The notes under the pieces: model-generated | Seen by the model: only the letters and a program-made list of their open reading frames with translations | Databases searched by the model: none | Told to the model about the DNA's origin: nothing | Part shown: positions 1 to 10,393 of the stretch, piece after piece | Numbering within the stretch: the first letter of the stretch is position 1 | Layout: every line of letters starts with the position of its first letter | Translations under genes and position numbers: made by a program | From: Posidonia oceanica | Lineage: Eukaryota > Streptophyta > Magnoliopsida > Alismatales > Posidoniaceae | Assembly (NCBI GenBank): GCA_037176725.1 | Contig: JAZBRS010000075.1 | Coordinates: 77,378,001 to 77,442,000 of the forward strand | Length of the DNA stretch: 64,000 nucleotides | Direction: 5' to 3'

Positions 1-9
1 ACAAAGAAC

Positions 10-3000
10 CTGCTCAAATTCCAGATTGTGACCCGTCAATTTTACGTAAATAACAGGATGCCCGGATTGCTTTCAATATCATTGTTACTGGTTCACCAGA
101 TTCCTCCTCAAGGACAGCCCACAGATCATCTGTGTTTGTATTCAAGCAAGCAAATCGTTTTATATATGAAGCCAGTGCTCTCTGATCAGAAGGCCACATA
201 CTATTTAATTGTAAATAATTATTGATTTTTTTAGATTAAGTAGAATATAATCTTTATGCAAAGCACACCTGAAAACATTTGGCCCCAAGAAAACTCTACA
301 ACATTTGAATGATAGAAGCCCTTTTTTGGTATCTTATAGCATCAAAGATTTCGTCAATTTCACTAGCACAATTAACGTCAACCTGAAATAGATGTAGTTG
401 TTCGATGTTTGTAATATAGATTTATAAGATTTAGCACAAACGTCATGATATCAAGTGAACATTGAGATGTCCTTGATACCAGTATGAAAGTTTCAATTAA
501 ACAGTGGTTGAGTGGAAGGAGTGAAAAAAAGAAGCAAAAGCATGACATCCTACGGTGAATTTTACTCGTAATAAACCATATTTCAAGTCCTGTCTTGAAC
601 TCCATAAAGTAGTATTAATATTCTTCTGGTAAGAAATTCTAGAAGGCCTAAAGCAACTTAGCCACAGTGACAATAAGTAAATGCACGATGGGGATAAGGA
701 AGCCTGAGCGTGTTGTTTAAAAATAAAATAAGGGGTCGGTCAAACATGTAAATAAATAAACTCACTTTAAATTGTTTTTCTCATAAGAATTCTGTGATCG
801 ATCAGTAACTAATGAATCAAATAAGAAGTGAAAAATACATGACTGTTAACTGCAAAGACTCACTGGGGAAAACATTTTATATTTAGCTATTTTTCTATAT
901 GCCTAACCACAATATATCTTCATTTCCAGCCAACGCCATAGCATTAACAGAAAAGTATTCCGAAGTGACCTCCCAGTATGACCTCTATAACCAAATTTCC
1001 AGACGAACAACAACTATATATGTGCCTTTTATAACAAAAAGTAAACCATATCGTGGTTCTTACTTTAGAAGGCATGAGTAGCATCAATTCCTCTTTACTG
1101 CACCATCATGCCATTCAGTCTGAGAATAGTTTTTGAGATAAATTCAGAATTTGTAATGACCACTTCTGGTTCCAGGTTGTAATTATGAAATTCTATAGGT
1201 TCAGCATTATTCCTTTGCCCTCAGTTAAAAATTATTGAAAATGAGAATTCTGAAAGTGGTACAGCTTTGGCAACTGTGGCAGAAAGGGTGATCTATAAAT
1301 GAAATGCACAATAAGAAGACGTCATGGAAGTACACGAAAAAGAGCCTGTAAGGATTACACCTACAAAATCCTGCATATGTGGTAGAATCTTAATCGATTT
1401 ACCTCAAGAGCGTGTGATCCTTCAAGTGCATCAAGTCTAAGACCAATGATGGTTTCATTAAGAAATTGAGTCCAGATTCTCCATTCAGGAAAAAAAAGAA
1501 TCACTAGCTAAATAGCTAACCTGGAAACAATGCATATCATGACAAATAAGCTAGCTTTGTTAGTAAGTACAAAATAAACATTTAGTACTTGTGGATATGG
1601 GGTTTTCGCATGTGTGCTGCTGTCGGTTGCCACTCCTCTCACTTTATTTGCTCGACTCTTACGCTCTACGTACGTCGGTGTCGATTGTAATCGCCACTCT
1701 TGGTTTGCGTTGTCGTTGGTCCTTGAGATGCTTGGCAAATTGTAACATTGTTGTGGATTTGGTTACTTTGAGATGACATTGACGTCGCTCAAAGGTTTTT
1801 TGTGTTAAGTGATTATCTTCCTTTCTTTTTTTTCCTTTAAAACAAGTAAAATAATTCCACGAATTAGGACAAGTGTAGCATCAAATAATCAATAAAATAC
1901 CTCAATATCATGGAGTAAAATAACAAACATGCACCCAGGGGTTTGACCCCTGATTTACCCTAATGCTATGCCTAGCTACGCATGTAAATTTGATGAAAAA
2001 CTATATAAAACCCTGCTTATTGTAAAGTAATGCAATGTGAAAAGGTCGTCAGATGCATTGATCGACATGGTAGGGGTCTTCTGGACCAACTTCTGATCGT
2101 GTGAATTAGTAGCTATAAGGACTCTCTCTTTTCTCTTTATTTTTCTCTTCTCACAATTCCAGGCTTCAAATTCCGACCTCTCAATTCTGATCTCTAAAAA
2201 AATACGACCTTTCCATAAGGTAGAGCCCTCTAAACTTAAATAGAGGCATGGGATGTCCAAGAAAAGGCAATGGATCAAAAGAAAGCAACACAGTCTAGTT
2301 GCAATAGTTGTGGCTGTCACTGGGATGTTAGACGTAGGGCCTTGTGTCTAACAATTGGACACTACAAATAGTAGTGCTCAACGCTGTTCCTAGAAAAGTA
2401 GCCAGTAATCACAATATATGCTAGATTCTTGTGCAATAAAGGCTTGATAAGTAGGACTTGATCAACAGAATCAACCAAATATAAAAACATTTTGAATTCA
2501 AAAAATTTTCAGAAAAAGGAAAATGGAAGGTGGAGTTGGCGCAGGAGGCTACAGTTGTCACATGTAAGACACAGGATATTCTGTGTCTAACGTTGGACGC
2601 AAGCTTACCTGTGTTTAACTCACTCCAACTCAAAAATTGCCAAAAAGACAGATCAAGGCTGTTATAAGCTTAAAGAGTGATTTAAGGATATTAAATATCG
2701 TCAACATGATATCCAAAATAGAAAACTTAACTCATCCAATAAAGAAAAGTTAAGAAGTTGACAGGATTGAAGAGACAATGAACTGCCACCGTTAGACGCA
2801 AGAAGGCCTATGTCTAACGTTGGACGTTGTGATACGAAGAGATATGAAAATGTGTCTAGAATCGACACCAACATAGAGAGAGTGTGTCCTAAAGTCTAGT
2901 ACAAAAATGATGAAGGGTGATCAATCTAAAAGACTTTGGAAAATGTCAAAATGGAATATCTACACTATCAGGTTGCAAACCCCTCATTAAGCCAGAGTTG

Positions 3001-4054
3001 TGACCACCACTCCATTGTCACAAGATTTCCGAACCACTGGTGCGCCGATTCATGTGCCACAACAATTGCAACCTGCCATTAAAAATAAAAATATTTTTTA
3101 AAAAACTTGATTAGGTTTCCAGTTTTGATATCTACTAAAATAAATAAATGCTGATTTTCTAGAAACGGGTATATTATTAACCTAAAGCTTGAATCAGTCT
3201 CCATGTCGCGCCTTTAGGTTTGTCCAGGGAACAAATTTAGCGATAACTACGTAGATGATTAGCCACGTGAAGCATATACTTTTCAGAATGGAAAGGAAAG
3301 AAAACATGGGAAAATTGAAGGAACTCAATCCAGGTTGCTCTTAAAAATGATTTGACGAAAGCAAGTTCAGTCCACCAACATAACAAATTACAGAAGAGCA
3401 TAATTCAAGAAGCATTTACGTTCACTGACATGGAAACCAATAATAGAATAGCATGCCTGTGAAACATAGATTTAAGATGATGACGACGACGCTGATAATA
3501 TATTTGGAGAAACATGGAAGGCACGGATTTTCAAGTCTCAGGCAATTCTTCAACATTTTTAAGCAGAAGAAAATCACCCATTGTTTGTTAGCAGCTGCTG
3601 AATTGCGACCATCATAAAGCAGAGATGTTTCATGAGAAGTGATCATCAATCCATAATAATTCTCTATAGCTCCAATAGGAGAATCAGGTATAGCAATCAT
3701 ATCCAATTTTGTTAGAGTATAAGGCATATCAAAGTACCTATAACAGGCCATAAGAAGTTAAATATGACAATTTTTGTCAGCTTCCTCTGGGTTCAACAGT
3801 CGACCACTGACTACCACCATCTAAAATTAATCAATAAATAAAACAAAACAAAACAACGGAACACATTAATTCAGTTCCAGACAATAGTTATAACTATATC
3901 ACTGACAGTAGTAGGACCGCAAGTGAAAAATAACCAGCAGCACAGAAAGCATAAGATAACCTTTCATACAGAGGGAGGGTCCTCAAAGCAACATCTAAAG
4001 CAAAATTTCTTAGATCGCTTTTACCAACCTGGGTGTACACACGCACCTTGGTAC
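10..4054 (-). pseudogene. Broken duplicate of aminopeptidase M1, exons 10 to 5
   Basis: Six blocks match, in order and on the same strand, exons of the intact M1 aminopeptidase gene at 15911-25437: exon 10 (10-181), 9 (269-382), 8 (1403-1520), 7 (2968-3072), 6 (3578-3737) and 5 (3961-4054). Splice sites are mostly kept but the reading frame is not. Exon 10 has a net 11-base loss, exon 9 has TAG where the intact gene has a Gln codon, exon 8 has one extra T in a T-run, and exon 7 ends in TGA in place of Trp and loses its donor. The zinc site survives as HESAH, and GAMEN reads as GAIEN. Exons 11 to 19 would lie left of the window, or are missing. The introns hold no other gene that I recognise. 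This is a head-to-tail tandem duplicate that has decayed. Confidence 0.9.
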
Positions 4055-4139
4055 CTGCAAAAGCATGCTACAAATGTGAAATGGATATATAGCTTGCGAT
4101 GGATATATAGCTTGTGAAATATCGTTTGTGTTCTATTTT

Positions 4140-6290
4140 GATAGTTAAAAAAAAAAACAGATATATATGAAATTGATATATATAGCTTGTGATGTATAGC
4201 TTGTGTTATATATTGATAGGTCAAAATATATATATACATATCCACACGTACCGAGATATTGCTTCAATATAATCAAACAAGCCAACAACAACAGCGACCC
4301 AATAAGTTGACATAACTCGTGATTCTTGGTAAGATGCAATCTTGAGAGGACCATCAAACTTTTCTTCAATCACTGGCATATTCAACAAAGCTACTAGTTC
4401 ACATGGCACTACCAACATTATCGTGAATGTTTCCTAAGCACAAGTAGTTGGAGTTGTAATAAGATAGTGAATTAATAATACAATAGAATAAAGATAAGCG
4501 ACAGCCTATCATTAACTCATAATTCATACATATTTAATTCTCCATATTTATTGATTAATGTATATAAATAAAGCTACTCGAGGTATTTTGTGTAAATTTT
4601 ACTGGAACTTGAGGACCTGAAAAGAATTGAGAAAAAGAAGAAAGAGAAAAGAATAAAAGCTAAAAAGGAATTTAAATTCAATCACAGATATTTTAGAGCA
4701 TAAAAGAAAAGAACTTTTTAGAAATACGTCGAGAGGTCAAATACACGTTTTCCATGTTTATAAATACTAAGAGAAAGATAAGCTAACAGATTGACCAAGT
4801 CAGAGGTCATCTAGAATGACATGGACGCCTCCCAGGCACCCGGATGCGCATCCGGTGCCTCCCAGATACCTGGATAAGATAATGCTGACTCAGTATTTGG
4901 CTGTCAAGATGACTAGTTGGAAATAGCCTAATATTCCTTTTGTTAAATTATGAGAAAAGAATTTGATTTAGAATGAATCCCGTAGTTAGGAATTTGAGAC
5001 AAGACTAACATTCTAACGAACATGGTAAATAGAGCTATTGTCATGTTGGTATCTTGTACTATTCCTGATTCTCACTTTACTACCCTCAACTTTAAAAGAG
5101 TTCACGTTGGTACTCTTAACTTTTATTGTTTCACAGTTTGAAAGATCAAAATACAGATATATATGAAATTGATATATAGCTTGTGATGTATAAGCTTGTG
5201 TTATATATTGATAGATCAAAATATATAGATACATAACCACACATACCATCAGGAGATAGTGCTTCAATATAATCAAACAAGCCAACAACAACAGCGACCC
5301 AATAAGTTGACATAACTCGTGATTCTTGGTAAGATGCAATCTTGAGAGGACCATCAAACTTTTCTTCAATCACTGGCATATTCAACAAAGCTACTAGTTC
5401 ACATGGCACTACCAACATTATCTTGACTGTTTCTTAAGCACAAGTAGTTGGAGTTGTAATAAGATAGTGAATTAATAATACAATAGAATAACGATAAGCG
5501 ACAGCCTAATATTTCTTTTGTTAAATTCTGAGAAAAGAATTTGATTTAGAATAAATCCCGTAGTTAGGAATTTGAGACAAGACTAACATTCTAACGAGCA
5601 TAGTAAATAGAGCTATTGTCATGTTGGTATCTTGAACTATTCCTGATTCTTGCTTTACTACCCTCAACTTTAAAAGAGTTCACATTGGTACTCTTAACTT
5701 CTATTGTTTCATAGTTTGAAAGATCAAAATACAGATATATATGAAATTGATATATAGCTTGTGATGTATAAGCTTGTGTTATATATTGATAGATCAAAAT
5801 ATATAGATACATAACCACACATACCATCAGGAGATAGTGCTTCAATATAATCAAACAAGCCAACAACAACAGCGACCCAATAAGTTGACATAACTGGTGA
5901 TTCTTGGTAAGATGCAATCATGAGAGGACCATCAAACTTTACTTCAATCACTGGCATATTCAACAAAGCTACTAGTTCACATGGCACTACCAATATTATC
6001 TTGAATGTTTCCTAAGCACAAGTAGTTGGAATTGTAATAAGGTGAATTAATAATACAATAGAATAAAGATAAGCGACAGCCTAATATTCCTTTTGTTAAA
6101 TTCTGAGAAAAGAATTTGATTTAGAATGAATCCCGTAGTTAGGAATTTGAGACAAGACTAACATTCTAACGAGCATAGTAAATAGAGCTATTGTCATGTT
6201 GGTACCGTGAACTATTCCTGATTCTCACTTTACTACCATCAACTTTAAAAGGGTTCACGTTGGTACTCTTAACTTCTATTATTTCATAGT
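4140..6290. repeat. Tandem repeat of about 576 bp carrying exon 4 and a MULE end
   Basis: Matching landmarks recur at 4929, 5507 and 6082 (start of TAATATT then CTTTTG), giving periods of 578 and 575 bp. Each unit holds an AT-rich stretch, exon 4 of the broken aminopeptidase copy, and the outermost 107 bases or so of the left end of the adjacent Mutator-like element (starting TAGAGCTATTGTCATG at 5030, 5608 and 6183). In the first two units the transposon end stops abruptly after CAGTTT or TAGTTT and joins GAAAGATC; only the third runs on into the transposon. The first exon-4 copy (from 4140) is separated from its downstream part by about 414 bp lying between two AGCCTA motifs (near 4507 and 4924). 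Confidence 0.85.
4252..6011 (-). pseudogene. Exon 4 of the broken aminopeptidase copy, three times over
   Basis: Exon 4 of the duplicate (the segment with the [20 protein letters not shown] motif in the intact gene) occurs at 4252-4433, 5247-5433 and 5825-6011. The copies differ at a few positions; the first lacks five bases near its 3' end. The second and third copies keep the ending SPDG seen in the intact gene. No normal transcript would use three successive copies of this exon. They result from the local tandem duplication described in the repeat entry that follows. Confidence 0.85.
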
Positions 6291-6295
6291 TTAGA
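6183..6295 (+). repeat. Left terminal inverted repeat of the MULE
   Basis: About 110 bases whose reverse complement pairs with 13335-13443. Shared landmarks in order are TAGAGCTAT, TCATGTTGGTA, TGAACTATTC, ACTTTACTA and TCAACTTTAAAA. Two truncated extra copies lie upstream at 5030-5137 and 5608-5714. Confidence 0.85.
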
Positions 6296-6351
6296 ATTTC
6301 CGTTATGTTTTATAGTTTTACAATAATTTTGGACGAAAATGCCCCTCTGCC

Positions 6352-6378
6352 CTTCTTCTTCTTCTTCTTCTTCTTCAT
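6352..6378. repeat. (CTT)n microsatellite
   Basis: A run of CTT/TTC triplets just inside the left end of the MULE. No coding role is apparent. Confidence 0.8.
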
Positions 6379-6779
6379 CTTCTTTCACTTAGGTTGGCTT
6401 CTGTAGATATCCCATTTTCGCATTTTCCAGAGTTCTTGAAAGATAGAAACCTTTGAGGGGCCCCAAATCACACAACTAAGGCATAATAACACATCTTACA
6501 AATTTTCCGTGATTTGTTTAAAAGGATCGTTTAATTTTACTTGACTCAAGGTTGTTAAATGTGGCAGAGCTAACTCACTCAGACTGGTGGCAGGTCAGAG
6601 CACCTTGAGTATCCTTTGTTTCTACTCAAATTAGTGGCAGATTCGAGTTAGATAAGATGTTTTCATGATTTCACGGAATTTCTGAAGTTTTCTAGGCTTT
6701 TATCATGTTTCTCTGGATTAAAATAAAAGATAGGGCTAAAAATGCAAATAGACTAGACAGTTGCCTCCCCAAGCGGTGA

Positions 6780-7300
6780 CATAGCTTAGCCACCATTCAG
6801 AGTGGCGACTAGACTATGCAGGTGCCTGTGGCCTCGGCGACTGAACCCTAGGCAGATCTGGGCCCTCAAAACCTGAGCTTTCATTTGGTTCGCACACCAG
6901 CAAGGCACCGCTGCCAGCGGCGACTTGCTAACGTGGACCTTCTTTGACCAAGTCTAGCAGAAATATTTGAATCCTAGGCGGCAGTTGCACCGGCGACTAG
7001 AGGTCGTGGATTTATCTGGCCCCTTTAAATCTGAATTTGCATCTCGTCCGCACACCAGTTAGGCGCCTGTGCCAACGGCGGCTTGCTAACGTGGACCTTC
7101 TTTGACTCAATCAAACGGGAATATCTGAGTCCTAGACGCCTGTGCAACGGTGGCTTGCTGACGTGGACCCTTGTTTGACTCGGTCAAATGGGAATATTTG
7201 AGTCTTAGGCGCCTGTGCAAGCGGCGGCTTGCTGACGTGGAGCCTTCTTTGACTCGATCAGCGTACCTCCACGTCATTTCCACGTCGTGCTTGTCGCCAG
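6780..7300 (+). repeat. Degenerate tandem repeat, units of about 73 bp
   Basis: The motif GCTTGCT(A/G)ACGTGGA followed by CTTTGACT recurs near 6923, 7081, 7153 and 7228, each preceded by a GGCGCCTGTGC-like segment. The last three copies are spaced 72 to 75 bp. The block is GC-richer than its surroundings and lies between the MULE left end and a TATA-like box, so it may be a subterminal or promoter-proximal repeat. No protein reading is evident. Confidence 0.65.
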
Positions 7301-7378
7301 TCATATAGGCGACTTGCCATAAATATCTAATTTTTCTAGAGACTTCCTAGATCTGATCCATTCGTACCCCCACACATC

Positions 7379-7386
7379 TATAAATA
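7379..7386 (+). promoter_or_regulatory. Probable TATA box for the MULE cargo gene
   Basis: TATAAATA in the context CTATAAATAGAC, followed by a GA-rich leader-like stretch and then a long CT-rich stretch up to the cargo start codon at 8288. The position and context suit a plus-strand promoter, but nothing here proves transcription. Confidence 0.45.
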
Positions 7387-8287
7387 GACCCCGTGAGTCA
7401 ATGCTCAAGAGGGGGAGAGATCTAAAAAGTGGGAGGCAAAATCTAAGAGTGAGAGTGATCTTCTGATAGAGAGGCAAATCAAAATGTGAGGAGCCATTTC
7501 TGAGAGCTAGAGAGGCCTTCCTAGACTAAGAGAGAGAGATTCTGAGAGATCTCTAGTCCTTATTCTGTCCAAAATCCATTGAGAAATCTTAGATCCCAGA
7601 GATCATTATCAAACCTAGATCCCAGAGATCATTATCAAGCCTAGATCTCAGAGATCCTGAGGCTAGCCGGAGCTCCGACCTGGCCTCCATTTCCTCACTC
7701 CACGCCATAGAGCACGAGGGTGAAGGGAGTATCTTCTTCCAATCTACTTTTTCATTTCATTTTGCATTTCTTAAAATAGGACCCATAGCATATGCATGCA
7801 GGGAACCACCCCCGGTTAGTATTAGTTGCATTTATTTCTATTATTTCTTATTTATCTGATCTGTTTACTACATCCGGACTTACCTAGATCTACTCTTTGT
7901 TTGTTTTGAAGGAAAGGAATATCTCACATAGCACGAGGACGCCGTTGGACGACATCCTGCCGATGATCCAGTGAGCCGACAACCCACATCATCCACATCT
8001 CCCCTAGGCGTCTTGTCAGCCAGCATCAAGCGAATCAATGAGTGGTGATCACAACAAGTTGACGACGTCGTGGAAGCACTGTCATCTTCATCTACACCCC
8101 TATTTTTCCACATCCACAGCTTCTTCTTCCACGGTCGACCATCTTCCTCTTCCTCTTCCTCTTCCTTTTCTTCCACTCACCGACAGTAGCCTTCAGCCCT
8201 CTTCCTCTTCTTCTTCTTCCATTCACTGAAAACACCCGCCTGCCCTCTTCCTTTTCCTCTTCCTCTTCTTCTTCCACTCACTGAATC
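7387..8287 (+). other. Leader-like region before the GRF cargo gene
   Basis: GA-rich DNA with repeated AGATCCCAGAGATCATTATCA-like segments (7590-7650), then a possible intron, then a CTTCCT-rich low-complexity block (8100-8280). The open frames across the CT-rich block are Ser/Pro- or Glu/Arg-rich low-complexity translations on either strand, and I do not call them genes. Confidence 0.4.
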
Positions 8288-8705
8288 ATGAGCTCCTCCA
8301 ACTCCACCTCTGATCCTCGCCGAAGACCATCCTTTTCTCGTCAGAAAGCTCCGCTCCTCCATTGCTACTACGGTTTGGAGTCGCTGGTGGTGACTTCATG
8401 GATGTCGGAGTCCTAGACAGAGATTCCACGACTGCAAAAGATTTCGGCAAAATAGGTGTGGATTCTTCGAATGGGTGGATCCTCCACTCACTGAACGTGG
8501 TATTGAGGTTATCAACATCCTCTTGGAGAAGATTGCCATACTTGAAGATGAAGCTACATTTTCAAATGCCACCCCCAAAGTGTAAAATCCCACTGTGATT
8601 GTGCAATACACAGTATTCACTATGCTTGTTGGGAAAATAAAGTTGTTTATAGTTGGATTAATAGTTAGTATTGCTTTGTATCTCATCTCTGTACTTTTCA
8701 AATGA
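8288..8705 (+). pseudogene. GRF-type zinc-finger protein with C-terminal membrane helix, broken
   Basis: Starting at the ATG at 8288 (MSSSNS), the translation runs through a CYYG..S.VVTSW segment, then after a one-base shift near 8407 continues as SPRQRF.DC.....CGFFEWVDPP. This is the GRF zinc-finger pattern (CxCG, GRxF..C, C.FFxW); the second Cys of the first pair is Tyr. A heptad-like stretch (INILLEKIAILEDE) follows. After an in-frame TAA the same frame gives a hydrophobic tail (KLFIVGLIVSIALYLISVLF) and TGA at 8703-8705. Short GRF-finger proteins with a terminal membrane helix are common in plant genomes and often associated with transposons. Here it is cargo inside the MULE, on the strand opposite the transposase. 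Two lesions (frameshift and stop) make it nonfunctional. Confidence 0.7.
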
Positions 8706-8798
8706 ATGGAAGCATTTTGTGTTCAGTCATACATGTTTGTGGAAATGCCATTGTCTTGATATGGTACGAGGAAGATGTGAAGTGTTGATGTCCTGAAG

Positions 8799-10393
8799 GT
8801 GTTTGGGAATATGTCCCTAAGAAAGAAATGCTTTGATCGAGTATTTGGGAATCGTGTCTTCTTCTTTAAATCACTAGGTGCTATAATTTCCCAATCGTAT
8901 GGTTTCCTTCCTTGGTTTGCTACGAAGAAGATGGAAGAGGTTGTTGCTTATAAAGATGGTTGTCGAGAAAATGGTCCAAATTGCATGAAAATGCTTAGAA
9001 AGATGGTTGTTGCTTATAAAGATGGTTGTTGGTTCAAATAAAACACAGATAGTGAAAGTTCTGGTTATCAATAAGTCAATATTGCATGTTCTCCAAACAA
9101 CATAAGCATGTGAAATGAAAATACATGTTTCATTTCAATACTGCAATATCAGTTCTCCAAACAACGATAAGCACAATAACAAGCAGCATGTTTATTAGTA
9201 AGTCAATATTGCATGTTCTCCAAACAACAAACCACGTGAAGTGAAAATACATGTTTCATCTCAATACTGCAATATCAGTTCTCCAAACAACGATAGCACG
9301 TGAAGTTTTGATTTCTTGATGGGGTCTCTGGTATCCATCAGTTCTTCTAATTAACCACCATAGCATGAGCCACATGCAAGAGGAGCATCTGAAAGATGAT
9401 ATTACAATATGCTTAGTATAAAAGAAGTATTTGATAAAGAAAACTATTGAATCAATGACTTAATTATATAGTAATTTAACACCAAAAATGAAGGAAAATT
9501 CAAACACAAATAGGGCAAATAGTGACCAATTGAACTACTACAACAAGATTTCTATCAAACATCGGTTCATTTTCATCACAACCAAATAAACATTATTTCA
9601 CAAAAAAGTACTGATACACAACAAAAACCACATCTGGGTCAGATAAAGAGATAGCATTGTAGGGAAAAACATAGCAACAATTGTATCCACATAGCACATA
9701 GCAATAAAATTATAGGGAAAAACATAGCAACAATTGTATCCACATACCATATAGCAATAAAATGAAGTATATATGCTCCACATACCACATAGCAACAAGT
9801 ATTATATGCTTGATGGTCCACATACCACATAGCAATAAAATTGTAGGGAAAAACAATTGTATCCACAACATTGTAGTACTAGCAACAATTGTAGGGAAAA
9901 ACATGTGCTCTAAATGTTCTTTAAACAGGTTCTTTGCTGAGATCTACTTAAATGGGTATATTTGACCACTAGGTGGACTTCTTCTGTGTATATTACCACT
10001 TGTTTTCCCCAGTAGATATTACCACAGCATTGTAGTACTAGCAACAATAGATATTACCACTTGTTTTCACAAAAAAATGGGTATATTCTACTTCACTAAA
10101 TCAAGAATCTAAGATATTACCACTGGAATAGATATTACCTGTTAACCACATGAATCTTGTGTTGAACGGGCCCTTCTTGGTGCAATTTTAGATCTTTCCC
10201 CAGTAGACCTCGGCATAATGAAGCTCGAGTTATTCCTTGAACGTCCTAACATCCCTTGTCCCTCTACGAAGACAGTCTCTACACCCTTTGCCTATGCTTT
10301 TTATGAAGCTCTTGTCATTCTAGAATGTGGTACTGTAGAAGATGGTGGTGCTGTAGAAGCTGGTGGTGTTGTAGAAGATGGTGGTACTACACT
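8799..10393. repeat. AT-rich MULE interior with short tandem repeats
   Basis: Three local repeat sets are present: GTTGCTTATAAAGATGGTTG twice (near 8942 and 9008); a block of about 120 bp holding CAATATTGCATGTTCTCCAA and TACATGTTTCAT twice (about 9078-9180 and 9205-9300); and the TAGGGAAAAACA..CAATTGTATCCACA unit several times in 9655-9905. Open frames here are translations of the repeats. I see no gene. Confidence 0.6.

Noticed and set aside
10..6011. A second working aminopeptidase gene, since HExxH and many exons are present
   Set aside because: In-frame stops in exons 9 and 7, frameshifts in exons 10 and 8, triplicated exon 4 and no exons 2 and 3.
9598..9965. Several overlapping Cys/Met-rich open frames
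   Set aside because: All are translations of the TAGGGAAAAACA..GTATCCACA repeat.
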